Part shown: in pieces, positions 24,892-33,121 of the stretch
Layout: every line of letters starts with the position of its first letter
Numbering within the stretch: position 1 is the stretch's first letter
From: JALOLV01 sp046295175
GTDB taxonomy: Bacteria; Bacteroidota; Bacteroidia; Cytophagales; Spirosomataceae
Reading direction: 5' to 3'
NCBI GenBank assembly: GCA_046295175.1
Contig: JBKBNY010000002.1
Coordinates: 310,001-374,000 of the forward strand
DNA: 64,000 nucleotides
Position numbers and translations under genes: made by a program
The notes under the pieces: generated by a model
The model's database searches: none
Told to the model about the DNA's origin: nothing
Seen by the model: the letters and a program-made list of their open reading frames with translations, nothing else

Positions 24892-25395
24892 ATGAATTTC
24901 AATACTTTAGATAAGAACGAACACATAAAAACTGGCGAAAGCGAAGTGATTTTGACAACGCTTGACGAGCTGACCAACTGGGCAAGAGCCAACTCTCTCT
25001 GGCCGATGGGTTTTGGTTTAGCTTGCTGTGCTATCGAAATGATGGCGACTTACGCCTCAAACTACGATTTGGAGCGATTTGGGGTTTTTCCACGCCCTTC
25101 GCCACGCCAATCTGACCTGATGATTATTTCGGGAACGGTTACTTTCAAAATGGCAGATAGGATTCGTCGTTTGTACGAGCAAATGGCCGACCCAAAGTAT
25201 GTTATTTCGATGGGAAGTTGCTCAAACTGCGGAGGGCCGTACTGGGAGCATGGCTACCACGTTGTTAAGGGTGTTGACCGCATCATACCTGTTGATGTGT
25301 ACGTACCCGGGTGTCCGCCACGCCCCGAAGCCCTGATTGGAGGTATCTTGAAGCTCCAAGAAAAAATCAAGGAGCAGAAGTTATCAGAGATTTGA
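24892..25395 (+). CDS. nuoB: NADH-quinone oxidoreductase subunit B
   Basis: A 167-residue complex I subunit that holds the terminal N2 [4Fe-4S] cluster. Its ligands are the tandem pair Cys45-Cys46 (L-A-C-C-A-I-E-M), Cys110 (M-G-S-C-S-N-C-G-G) and Cys141 (V-P-G-C-P-P-R-P-E). The quinone-site region F-P-R-P-S-P-R-Q-S-D-L is also present. It forms a pair with nuoA. The last 29 bp overlap the convergent short-chain dehydrogenase gene, so the complex I genes stop here and the remaining subunits must lie elsewhere. Confidence 0.96.
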   Translation: MNFNTLDKNEHIKTGESEVILTTLDELTNWARANSLWPMGFGLACCAIEMMATYASNYDLERFGVFPRPSPRQSDLMIISGTVTFKMADRIRRLYEQMADPKYVISMGSCSNCGGPYWEHGYHVVKGVDRIIPVDVYVPGCPPRPEALIGGILKLQEKIKEQKLSEI

Positions 25396-26227
25396 CATCC
25401 TCTTTCTGATATTTATTACGTTTTTTGCGGTCTTTGGCAACGATTCTATCCAAAATCCAGAAATAAACTCTCGGAATCGTACCCCGCAAGATTCTCACCA
25501 AATGACTTTGGGTATTGCACAAAACCTCAAATCTATCTTGTTGGATTCCACTGATAAATCGCTGGGCAACAACCTCTGGCGAAACCAATTTTGCACCATT
25601 CGATAAAGCTACCGTTTCTGGAATCGGTGTGCGTCTCTCGTCCGACATCATCGGTGTGTCGGTATCGGGCGGATACAGAACAGTAACTCCAATGCCGTGG
25701 TCTTTTCCTTCCATTCTGAGTACTTCGGCAAGGCCAGTCAGGGCAAATTTGGTCGGAGAATAATTCGAGAATCCGTAAATACCTGTGTAACCTGCCAAAC
25801 TCGATACAAAAGCCAAGCTACCTCTCGATGCTTTTAAGTACTGCCAAGCAGCCTTTGTAGCATACACAGCACCCCAATAATTGATATTCATCGTGTTTTG
25901 GAGTCTTTCGATAGGCACTTCTTCAAACCGAACATGTCCGCCCAAACCAGCGTTATTTATCAAAACATCAATGCCGTATTTAGAGCCGATGTATTCGATA
26001 ACGTGCTGAATATCAGATTGATTACTAACATCAACCGGAAAAATCTCTACTTTGATTGATGAGCCAAAAATGCTTAAAAGTTCGGCTTTGGCATTCTGCA
26101 AACCAGACTCTCCTCGTGCTAAAAGAAACAGATTTGCTCCGAGACGTGCAAACTCTTTTGCGGTTGCTAATCCTATACCCGATGAACCACCGGTAATGAT
26201 TACGTTTTTTCTATTGAAACTTCTCAT
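25367..26227 (-). CDS. SDR oxidoreductase, likely 3-ketosphinganine reductase
   Basis: A 286-residue classical short-chain dehydrogenase: N-terminal T-G-G-S-S-G-I-G (about 12-19), N-N-A-G-L-G (about 91), catalytic Ser in F-V-S-S-L-A-G, and Y-S-P-T-K (Tyr and Lys, about 158-162). After the active site it has Y-P-P-D-T-D-T-P, a strong signature of 3-ketodihydrosphingosine reductases (human KDSR has the same motif), and a hydrophobic C-terminal region. Several Bacteroidota make sphingolipids, so reduction of 3-ketosphinganine is a reasonable role. No serine palmitoyltransferase gene is in the window, so this stays inference. Divergence from other SDRs makes other lipid substrates possible. Confidence 0.8.
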   Translation of the reverse strand: MRSFNRKNVIITGGSSGIGLATAKEFARLGANLFLLARGESGLQNAKAELLSIFGSSIKVEIFPVDVSNQSDIQHVIEYIGSKYGIDVLINNAGLGGHVRFEEVPIERLQNTMNINYWGAVYATKAAWQYLKASRGSLAFVSSLAGYTGIYGFSNYSPTKFALTGLAEVLRMEGKDHGIGVTVLYPPDTDTPMMSDERRTPIPETVALSNGAKLVSPEVVAQRFISGIQQDRFEVLCNTQSHLVRILRGTIPRVYFWILDRIVAKDRKKRNKYQKEDVKSLITSAP

Positions 26228-26357
26228 AGCTGTAAGATTTAACGAAGTTCCTCCTTAGTTTTTGTTGATAAAAGCTTTCTCTAAACTGTTAAGGATATAC
26301 GTGTGACTTCAATAATAGAGAAACATAATTCGGACTAAATTTGTTGCGAATGAGTGC

Positions 26358-28454
26358 TTAATACAGCAAAAAATTTATTCCAGCATAGAGATTTCGGCTT
26401 GCCGCAGGGTTAAAAAAACGGTTTCCGACGGCATTAAAGTCATTACCGAGGCTATAAATTTGATTCAGAAGGTTATCTCCGCCAGCGTATAGGTCGATTC
26501 CAAAATGATTAAACTTTATTTTATATCCCATCCTTGCGGCCAATAACCAGTAAGAGTTGGCACTGAAAGTATTAGCATTATTGAGCCAGATTTTATCCGT
26601 AAAATTAAGGGTCGAATTCAGATAAGCACCGTGTTTGGTTGCTAAATCAAAGCCCGTAATCCAGACGTTTTGGGGTGTTCCGGGTAGGCGTTTTCCACTA
26701 AAATTTTGGTTCTCGGCTACAAAATCGGTGAATTTGAAATCATTGTAAGTAAAAGTCGTAAAAGCACGAAGGTTGCTTACAAAACCGTTTTCGTTGCTAA
26801 TTAATAAAGCATTGAGCGAAACCTCAAGACCTTTTTGTTTGGTAAGCCCAGCATTGTTAAATACCTCAATGCCCGCGGCATTTATACCTCTCACGATAAC
26901 ATCTTGGAGCTGAAAACTAAAGAATGTTACATCGAAATTAAGGCGTTTTCTGAATAATTCTCCGCGAGTACCGATTTCATAATTAAGACCTTTTTCGGGG
27001 GCAAGGCTCGTAAAATACGATGGGCTTCGGTAGCCCGTTACAAACTCCGTAACCGTCGGTGGCGAAAAACCTCGACTGATACTGGCGTGTACCGAGATTT
27101 GGTCTTTGAATTTCTTCAACAATGCGATTCGAGGCGAAACAGCCGTTGGCAACCAATCGTCAACAGGCTTGAAACCGCGTGTGGCATCCGAACGTCTCAA
27201 AAAATCATATTTGACGTGGTTGCTACTTGCTCCAATCGTCAGAATGATGTTGTGTGGGAGGTCTAATTCGATTTGCCCAAAATAAAAATGCTGCCATGAC
27301 TTGATGTCATCGCTCGTCTGGAGGGTATCAAGCACGCCTCGGCGGTTTCCGTAATTATTTATCAATGAGGCCGTTCGGATGAATTCTCCGCCTGCTGTGA
27401 TATTGAACGGAATCCCACGTAATTCATCACGATAACTAAACCTTGTGCGTCCACCGAGGCTTTGCTCGTTTCGGGTTTCGTAATTGGTCAAAAACGGATT
27501 TTTGAAATCGCCCAACGACCCAAAAACTGAGGTTACATTGCTAAAATGCTGATTCCATCGGTATTCTTGCGAAGCTCCCAGATTAAAAACCTTTTGATAA
27601 ATACCTGCTTTTTGAGCAACAGGCCCTGCAATGGCAGCAGTACTTGGGCGTGCCGCACGCGGATTCGCTTCAAATTGGGCTTGGGTCAATCCACCTGGAG
27701 TTCGGTATTGAATATCGGCGTATAAAGCACTGACATTGATGGTTTTGGCATCGCTCACAAAATAACTACTGCGTAGATTGAGAATATCCCGAACCATGTT
27801 GCTGTTTTCTCGATAACCATCAGACTGCTGATGGGCATAACTCAAAACCGAGTTCGATTTATCGGTTGCGTTGCTCAAAGCAAAACTGCGGCGTTGGGTA
27901 CCAAAATCTCCAAATTGCAAATTCGATTGTATTTGGGTGTTTTTTGTTTCTCGTTTTCTATTTCCCGTTTCGGTGTTGGCGGTTGCACTACCCAGAAGTA
28001 TCACACCGCCCGTACCTGCACCATAAAGACTTCCGGCGGGGCCTTTTATGACCTCCACTTTGCCGATGGTCTGCATATCAATTAGGTTTAGGTACGAGAT
28101 TCCGTTGGCATCAGTAAACGGGATTTCGTTCCAATAAACTTTTACGTTACGAACCCCAAATGGCGAGCGAATCGAGCTTCCACGAATCGAAAGACGATAA
28201 CTCCCCGGCGAACGTTCTTCCATTCGCACCCCCGCAATGGTGTTCATGGCTGCTACCATAGAAGTATTATCAAAACGTTGCAAGTCTTTGATTGTCAATA
28301 AACTAATCGAAGCGGGAGTTTCGAGCAGTTTGCGTTCGGTTTCAAATCCACGCACCACAACTTCGCTCAAAACTTTGGTTGAGTCGGCTTCTTTGGTGTT
28401 ATTCTGAGCTAAACAAAAAGCGGGTAATATCAAAAGTAGAAAAACTGATTTCAC
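26358..28454 (-). CDS. TonB-dependent receptor, FecA-like
   Basis: A 698-residue outer-membrane receptor. Signal peptide VFLLLILPAFCLAQ; then a TonB-box-like stretch (STKVLSEVVVRG), plug domain (about 40-150) with R-K-L-L-E-T-P-A-S-I-S, S-I-R-G-S-S-I-R-S-P-F-G and V-I-K-G-P-A-G-S-L-Y-G, followed by a beta-barrel ending in NLYAGINFLLY. I infer a GTG start at 28454 because the frame further upstream begins at TTG without a good signal. No carboxypeptidase-like N-domain or SusD partner is present, so it is likely a siderophore or metal-complex receptor. It is followed on the same strand, 130 bp later, by the SDR gene; a shared role is not implied. Confidence 0.9.
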   Translation of the reverse strand: MKSVFLLLILPAFCLAQNNTKEADSTKVLSEVVVRGFETERKLLETPASISLLTIKDLQRFDNTSMVAAMNTIAGVRMEERSPGSYRLSIRGSSIRSPFGVRNVKVYWNEIPFTDANGISYLNLIDMQTIGKVEVIKGPAGSLYGAGTGGVILLGSATANTETGNRKRETKNTQIQSNLQFGDFGTQRRSFALSNATDKSNSVLSYAHQQSDGYRENSNMVRDILNLRSSYFVSDAKTINVSALYADIQYRTPGGLTQAQFEANPRAARPSTAAIAGPVAQKAGIYQKVFNLGASQEYRWNQHFSNVTSVFGSLGDFKNPFLTNYETRNEQSLGGRTRFSYRDELRGIPFNITAGGEFIRTASLINNYGNRRGVLDTLQTSDDIKSWQHFYFGQIELDLPHNIILTIGASSNHVKYDFLRRSDATRGFKPVDDWLPTAVSPRIALLKKFKDQISVHASISRGFSPPTVTEFVTGYRSPSYFTSLAPEKGLNYEIGTRGELFRKRLNFDVTFFSFQLQDVIVRGINAAGIEVFNNAGLTKQKGLEVSLNALLISNENGFVSNLRAFTTFTYNDFKFTDFVAENQNFSGKRLPGTPQNVWITGFDLATKHGAYLNSTLNFTDKIWLNNANTFSANSYWLLAARMGYKIKFNHFGIDLYAGGDNLLNQIYSLGNDFNAVGNRFFNPAASRNLYAGINFLLY

Positions 28455-28616
28455 GATGATTTGTATAAATTGAAGTGGCAAAGCTACTAAAAAGATAGAA
28501 ACCAAAAAGGTGATTTAATGGTTTGATAATAAATGTTCGTTTCAATAATATTTAGAAATTACGCAGAATCGCATTAGATTTGGCAAAAATTTGAATCTAA
28601 ACCCCTATTTGGTATC

Positions 28617-29051
28617 ATGTACAATATCATTTTACAATTACACCATTACGTCGCATTTATTGCCATTATTCTATTGGCTTATGCAACCGTAAACGGAATC
28701 TTAGGCACAACTTCAAACAAAGCTTTTGAAGACAGCCACCGTAAAATCAATACATTTGCCCTGATTGCAACGCATACACAATTACTTTTGGGAATTATCC
28801 TATTGGTTGTGTCGCCGTTGGCACAAACAGCATTTGGCGATATGGCAGTTTCGATGAAAGACGCCGTACTTCGCAAAGCGGTTATCGAACACCCAACTAC
28901 TAATATCATTGCGGCGGTTTTGGTAACAATCGGTAATGCAAAATCAAAACGTGCGGTTGGTAATGGTCGCAAGTTTAAATTAACGATGATTTTCTTTGGA
29001 TTGGGCTTATTGCTTATTTTGAGTCGTTTGCCTTACGATAAATTGTTTTAA
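28617..29051 (+). CDS. four-helix integral membrane protein
   Basis: A 144-residue membrane protein with four predicted helices (about 8-25, 45-65, 95-112, 122-140). A His pair (L-H-H-Y) near residue 10 and another His near 52 (T-H-T-Q) in the helices might bind haem as in cytochrome b-like four-helix proteins. Similar Bacteroidota proteins are widespread and uncharacterised. It heads a run of three plus-strand genes: DCC protein and thioesterase follow. Confidence 0.75.
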   Translation: MYNIILQLHHYVAFIAIILLAYATVNGILGTTSNKAFEDSHRKINTFALIATHTQLLLGIILLVVSPLAQTAFGDMAVSMKDAVLRKAVIEHPTTNIIAAVLVTIGNAKSKRAVGNGRKFKLTMIFFGLGLLLILSRLPYDKLF

Positions 29052-29057
29052 AATGTC

Positions 29058-29090
29058 AACCTCGACAGGATTCTAAGTCCTGTCGGGGTT
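29058..29090. repeat. palindromic hairpin, possibly GACAGG family
   Basis: AACCTCGACAGGA (29058-29070) pairs with TCCTGTCGGGGTT (29078-29090), one wobble pair, 7-base loop. It lies between the four-helix protein and the DCC gene and shares the core CGACAGG/CCTGTCG with the repeats at 3138, 6711, 36785 and 50919. Confidence 0.6.
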
Positions 29091-29100
29091 ACCTATTCTT

Positions 29101-29487
29101 ATGATAATCCTTTTTGATGGCGTATGTAATCTATGCAATGCTTTTGTGAATTTTGTCATCGACCGAGATTCAAAAAAGCAGTTCAAATTTGCTGCGTTGC
29201 AGTCGCCCGAAGGACAAAGAGTTTTGGAGCAATACAATCTACAAACTTCTGATTTTCAGACGGTTGTACTTCTCAAAGAGAATCAAATCTACAAAAAATC
29301 GGATGCCGCACTCACCGTCGCCAAGCATTTAGATGGTTTCTGGAAGTACGCCTACATTTTTAAAATTCTACCCCGTTTTTTCAGAGATTTTTGTTACGAT
29401 TTCATCGCCCGAAACCGCTATCGTTTCTTTGGTAAAAAAGACGTTTGCCGTATTCCTACTCCCGAATTAAAAGAAAGATTCTTGTAA
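29101..29487 (+). CDS. DCC family (DUF393) thiol-disulfide oxidoreductase-like protein
   Basis: A 128-residue protein of the YuxK/DCC family named for D-x-x-C-x-x-C: here F-D-G-V-C-N-L-C (about residues 5-12), a thioredoxin-like redox motif, followed by F-K-F-A-A-L-Q-S and the typical KSDAALTVAKHL and YDFIARNRYRFFGKK segments. The cellular role of the family is not settled. It starts 10 bp after the palindrome at 29058-29090 and ends 36 bp before the thioesterase gene. Confidence 0.9.
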   Translation: MIILFDGVCNLCNAFVNFVIDRDSKKQFKFAALQSPEGQRVLEQYNLQTSDFQTVVLLKENQIYKKSDAALTVAKHLDGFWKYAYIFKILPRFFRDFCYDFIARNRYRFFGKKDVCRIPTPELKERFL

Positions 29488-29523
29488 AACGACCTTCAGC
29501 TTCGTTTCTATAAATATTCAATT

Positions 29524-30078
29524 ATGCAAAGTCAATCCCCTAAAACCGTCAATCATTCTCGAACCACCATTACCGAATTGATGATTCCGTCTTATGCCAA
29601 TTTTGGTGGTAAGATTCACGGCGGAATCTTGCTTTCGTTGATGGATAAAGTGGCGTACGCTTGTGCTGCCAAACACGCTGGCTCTTATTGTGTAACGGTT
29701 TCGATAGATGGGGTTGAGTTTCTGCAACCGGTCGAGGTCGGGCAGTTGGTTTCGTTGCATGCTTCGATAAACCACGTTGGGCGAACCTCAATGGTAATTG
29801 GCATAAGGGTGGTTGCCGAAAATATCAAAACTGGCGAGATAAAACATACCAATACTTCGTATTTTACGATGGTTGCCAAAGACGACGACGGCAAACCAAC
29901 CGAAGTCCCGCCGTTGGTTTTGGAGTCAGATGATGATATTCGGAGGTTTTTGGAGGCAATCAAACGTAAAGAATTGAAGGCCAATTACAAAACCGAATTG
30001 GCCAACGAAAAGACTTCTATGCAAATCGAAGAAAACTTGTATCTGCTTGAAAAAGAGCGAGTTGTGGTGAAGAGATAA
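29524..30078 (+). CDS. acyl-CoA thioesterase, YciA-like hotdog fold
   Basis: A 184-residue hotdog-fold thioesterase. The N-terminal segment P-S-Y-A-N-F-G-G-K-I-H-G-G-I-L-L-S-L-M-D (about 23-42) is the acyl-CoA thioesterase II/YciA signature (N-x-x-G-x-x-x-G-G and D), followed by C-V-T-V-S-I-D-G-V-E-F and SINHVGRTSMVIGIRVVAEN. It hydrolyses acyl-CoA to fatty acid plus CoA; chain length unknown. A helical charged C-terminal extension (about 145-184) is longer than in E. coli YciA. It is convergent with the alcohol dehydrogenase, with a perfect inverted repeat at 30100-30119 between them. Confidence 0.9.
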   Translation: MQSQSPKTVNHSRTTITELMIPSYANFGGKIHGGILLSLMDKVAYACAAKHAGSYCVTVSIDGVEFLQPVEVGQLVSLHASINHVGRTSMVIGIRVVAENIKTGEIKHTNTSYFTMVAKDDDGKPTEVPPLVLESDDDIRRFLEAIKRKELKANYKTELANEKTSMQIEENLYLLEKERVVVKR

Positions 30079-30099
30079 ACCTCACCCCTGGTTCCGTTA

Positions 30100-30119
30100 G
30101 AATGTGCCAAGGCACATTC
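30100..30119. repeat. perfect inverted repeat between convergent genes
   Basis: GAATGTGCC-AA-GGCACATTC, a 9-bp stem with a 2-base centre, ending at the stop codon of the alcohol dehydrogenase. Too little T follows for a clear terminator on the plus strand. Confidence 0.5.
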
Positions 30120-31256
30120 CTACAAGGCCTCTAAATACAGATTTTTGAAATCTTCTCTCGAAACTGGTTTAGGGTTATTCGGATGGGCAAAATCTGCAAT
30201 CGCCAAATCGGCTAAGGTTTCGATATGCTCGGGTTTCACCCCAATTTCGCTCAATTTATGCGGGATATTGATTCTGGAATTCAAATCAAATAAATATTGT
30301 ACGACGGCTTCGCCAGTTTCTTCTCTGAGTTCGAGGGTTCGGGCAATCTTACGGAATTTTCCTTCAAATCCTGCAATATTAAATTTCATTCCGTACGGAA
30401 TATTCACTGCATTGGCCAATCCGTGGTGTGTATCGAGCAATGACGACAACGGGTGTGCCAACGAATGTACTACTCCGAGGCCTTTCTGAAAAGCAATAGC
30501 ACCCATCATTGAGCCTAAAAGCATTTGGCTTCGAGCGGCTACATCGGGGTTATTGGTTGCTTTTTCGAGCGATTGATGAATCTGTGAGATGCCTTCGAGG
30601 GCGATTCCTTCACAAATCGGGTGCGACATTTTTGCTAAATACGCCTCCATGTTGTGCGTGAGGGCGTCCATTCCCGTAGCTGCGGTAATAAACGGTGGTA
30701 AATCCATCGTGAGCAAAGGGTCAGCAAAAACGATTTTAGCCAATAATTTAGGCGAAAAAAGAATCTTTTTTTGATGCGTAACGTCATCGGCGATGATTGC
30801 ACTACGGCCCACCTCACTACCCGTTCCCGAAGTTGTCGGTACGGTGATAAAGTGCGGAACATCGTTTGTTACGTACACATCGCCACCTATCAAATCGTCA
30901 TACACAAAAAGGTCTTCACGGTGGTTGATTCGCAACAAAATCGCACGAGCGACATCAATAGCCGCTCCGCCACCGATACCAATTATCGAATCTCGGTCGG
31001 TGGTATAATAGGCTTCGTCGCCTTTGTAAACATCCGACTTGACGGGATTTTTATGAATATCGCAAAAAACTTCGGTACTGATACCTTTTGCTTGCAAATC
31101 GTTGATGATTTCTCTAAAAAATGGCAGTGTTGCCACCGTTGGGTCGGTTACAACGAGCGGTTTTGAAAGGTTATTCTTTTTGAGATAATCGGGTAATTCT
31201 TTTACGACACCCGCACCGAATCTTATCGTAGTCGGAAAATTAAATTGCGAAATCAT
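30120..31256 (-). CDS. iron-containing alcohol dehydrogenase
   Basis: A 378-residue group III (Fe-dependent) alcohol dehydrogenase. NAD site G-I-G-G-G-A-A-I-D (about 93-101), then P-T-T-S-G-T-G-S-E-V, and metal ligands in the region DALTHNMEAY (about 190-200), H-S-L-A-H-P-L and T-H-H-G-L-A-N-A (about 255-275). I start at MISQFNFPT, ATG at 31256; a 39-residue hydrophobic extension in the same frame is probably not translated as it lies between divergent genes. Substrate is likely a short-chain alcohol or aldehyde; unknown. It is divergent from the acyl-ACP thioesterase. Confidence 0.9.
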   Translation of the reverse strand: MISQFNFPTTIRFGAGVVKELPDYLKKNNLSKPLVVTDPTVATLPFFREIINDLQAKGISTEVFCDIHKNPVKSDVYKGDEAYYTTDRDSIIGIGGGAAIDVARAILLRINHREDLFVYDDLIGGDVYVTNDVPHFITVPTTSGTGSEVGRSAIIADDVTHQKKILFSPKLLAKIVFADPLLTMDLPPFITAATGMDALTHNMEAYLAKMSHPICEGIALEGISQIHQSLEKATNNPDVAARSQMLLGSMMGAIAFQKGLGVVHSLAHPLSSLLDTHHGLANAVNIPYGMKFNIAGFEGKFRKIARTLELREETGEAVVQYLFDLNSRINIPHKLSEIGVKPEHIETLADLAIADFAHPNNPKPVSREDFKNLYLEAL

Positions 31257-31360
31257 GTATCTGCGATATTTTGAAACAAACAAAGATATAATCAAAAGCA
31301 GAAATAGCAAAAAACGGATTTTATCTGAGCGTTGCCAAAACCAATTTTGTATTTTTGTGA

Positions 31361-32095
31361 ATGGCATATTCAAAAATAACCAAAGGTCAATTCGTTGTCA
31401 GATTAGACGATATTAACATTCATCACCGACTCACAGCCTTCGCCGCCATCGGTTTTGCACAAGAAGCCGCTTGGTTGGCATCGGTCGAGGCCGATATTTC
31501 GATTCCGAGGTTGTTGGAGATGGGTTATACTTGGATTCTCTCTCGTACTTGCCTAAAAGTTTACGAAATGCCCAAATATGCCGAAGTCATCAGTTACGAA
31601 ACGTACATCAGCACCAGCGAAAAGTTTGTTTCGCAACGTGATGGGAAATTCTATCGAGGCGATAAATTATTATTTGAGGTTTCGACCAACTGGCTTTTTG
31701 TTGATGCCATCCAGAAAAAACTCAGTCGGATTCCAGAGTATTTGACAAACGCTTTATTGAATACCGATAAAACACCCATCGAAGCCCCCAATCATAGATT
31801 AGCCGATGTAGAAAGCCCTGACTATCAGTACAGTACAACCGTAAGATGGCACGATTTAGATTTGAATAATCATACCACCAACCGCCAGTATATTCGTTGG
31901 TGTTTGGATGCTCTTCCTAAAGAAATACTTGATAACGAGCTGATTACGCAATTAGATTTTCAGTTTAAAAACGAGACATTACTCGGCGAAAACCTTACCG
32001 TGTTGGCGGCAAAAGTAGCCGACGGATATATTTTTAAGATAAATTCTGAAAACGGAAAAGAAGTAGTTCGGGGTGAAGTTTTGAGTCGACTGTAA
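31361..32095 (+). CDS. acyl-ACP thioesterase (FatA-like)
   Basis: A 244-residue acyl-acyl-carrier-protein thioesterase with two hotdog domains. The N-terminal half has LLEMGYTWILSRTCLKVYEMP, typical of bacterial acyl-ACP thioesterases; the C-terminal half has W-H-D-L-D-L-N-N-H-T-T-N-R-Q-Y, with the D-x-N-x-H catalytic set (about 167-173). It releases free fatty acids from ACP. The start is ATG 31361. A TATTTTTG sequence ends only 3 bp before the ATG, too close to act as its promoter unless the mRNA is leaderless. The iron alcohol dehydrogenase is divergent, 104 bp away. Confidence 0.92.
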   Translation: MAYSKITKGQFVVRLDDINIHHRLTAFAAIGFAQEAAWLASVEADISIPRLLEMGYTWILSRTCLKVYEMPKYAEVISYETYISTSEKFVSQRDGKFYRGDKLLFEVSTNWLFVDAIQKKLSRIPEYLTNALLNTDKTPIEAPNHRLADVESPDYQYSTTVRWHDLDLNNHTTNRQYIRWCLDALPKEILDNELITQLDFQFKNETLLGENLTVLAAKVADGYIFKINSENGKEVVRGEVLSRL

Positions 32096-32106
32096 CAGAA
32101 AAGGCT

Positions 32107-32347
32107 TGCCTCGATGAGGCAGAAATATGAACGTGAATTTTTCTATTTACGGTTTGCACCGATGGTGCAGGAAATCCGTAACGCATGTCCCCCAGTTAGG
32201 ACAAACAGTTAGTAGCATCAAGTTTTAATCAAAAATCGCACGTAAATATTAGCCAACATCAGCGTATATGAATTCCAAATCTATTGCACCAATGGTGCAA
32301 ACGGTTAATAGCATCGAGTTTTTAATAAAAACCTGTACCGTAGGTAC
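32107..32347. repeat. cluster of five small hairpins with related tails (REP-like)
   Basis: In a 285-bp gap, five short palindromes share a pattern of a 5-7-bp stem with a short, mostly 3-base loop and differ in sequence: TGCCTC-GAT-GAGGCA (32107), TGCACC-GAT-GGTGCA (32155), TGTCC-GGACA (about 32186-32203), TTGCACC-AAT-GGTGCAA (32284), and TGTACC-GTA-GGTACA (32333). Two are followed by a related tail of the form AAACrGTTArTAGCATCrAG then TTTTAATmAAAA. The stems vary in a compensating way. No coding potential is apparent. Confidence 0.65.
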
Positions 32348-32380
32348 AAGCCAATCAAAAATAATCACAAAATCTTTTTT

Positions 32381-32986
32381 ATGACCCCTCAACCCCTCAA
32401 AAACGACCCAATTCTAAACGAAATCATCGAAAAAACACCTCAATACAAAAAGGCTTTTGAGTTTGGTGGCGATGTTTATTTGGCATTGATGGAAAGCATC
32501 GTTTCGCAACAGATTTCGGTCAAGGCTGCTGATTCTATTTTTGAACGATTCCTAAATCTTTTTGCTGATGAATATCCAAATGCCAAACAAATGCTCGAAA
32601 TGACCGACGACGAACTCCGCTCGGCTGGATTATCATTTCAGAAAATTAAATATATGCGAAACGTCGCTGAATTCTCTCTGGCAAATGACATCAGTTACGA
32701 AAACCTGAATAAATACTCGGATGATGAAATCGTAGAATTACTGACACAAATCAAAGGTGTGGGGCGTTGGACAGTCGAAATGCTACTGATTTTTGTATTG
32801 GATAGACCCGATGTTTTTCCGATTGATGATTTAGTTGTAAGGCAAAAGTTGATAAAAGCGTATGGCTTAGACGATACCCAACCCAAAAAAGAATTGTATC
32901 GACAGATTCACGAAATTGCTAATACTTGGCGACCACACCGCAGTTTGGCTTCAAAATATTTATGGAGATGGAAACCCGAATATTGA
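32381..32986 (+). CDS. DNA-3-methyladenine glycosylase, AlkA/HhH-GPD type
   Basis: A 201-residue base-excision repair enzyme. The helix-hairpin-helix is L-L-T-Q-I-K-G-V-G-R-W-T-V-E-M (about 125-139), followed by the catalytic Asp in D-R-P-D-V-F-P-I-D-D-L (about 146-156), where E. coli AlkA has Asp238. N-terminal V-S-Q-Q-I-S-V-K-A-A is also diagnostic. It lacks the AlkA N-terminal TBP-like domain, as in the short AlkA/MagIII-type forms. It removes alkylated purines. It starts after the repeat cluster; a hairpin at 33061-33080 lies after it. Confidence 0.92.
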   Translation: MTPQPLKNDPILNEIIEKTPQYKKAFEFGGDVYLALMESIVSQQISVKAADSIFERFLNLFADEYPNAKQMLEMTDDELRSAGLSFQKIKYMRNVAEFSLANDISYENLNKYSDDEIVELLTQIKGVGRWTVEMLLIFVLDRPDVFPIDDLVVRQKLIKAYGLDDTQPKKELYRQIHEIANTWRPHRSLASKYLWRWKPEY

Positions 32987-33039
32987 AGTACAGTAATCAA
33001 AAGCTGGATTCGATAGGTCTTCAACCGTTTTTACCCCTC

Positions 33040-33080
33040 TGTCCGACTGCCGTCAGGACACCTCCCCTAAAAAGGGGAGG
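33040..33080. repeat. two adjacent hairpins between convergent genes
   Basis: TGTCC (33040-33044) with GGACA (33056-33060) and, directly next to it, CCTCCCCT (33061-33068) with AGGGGAGG (33073-33080). The second is a strong hairpin; AT-rich DNA follows on both sides, so it may terminate both the glycosylase and the endonuclease transcripts. Confidence 0.5.
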
Positions 33081-33121
33081 AAATAAACAGAAAAATATGT
33101 TTAGTCTGCAAGGAATTGGGT

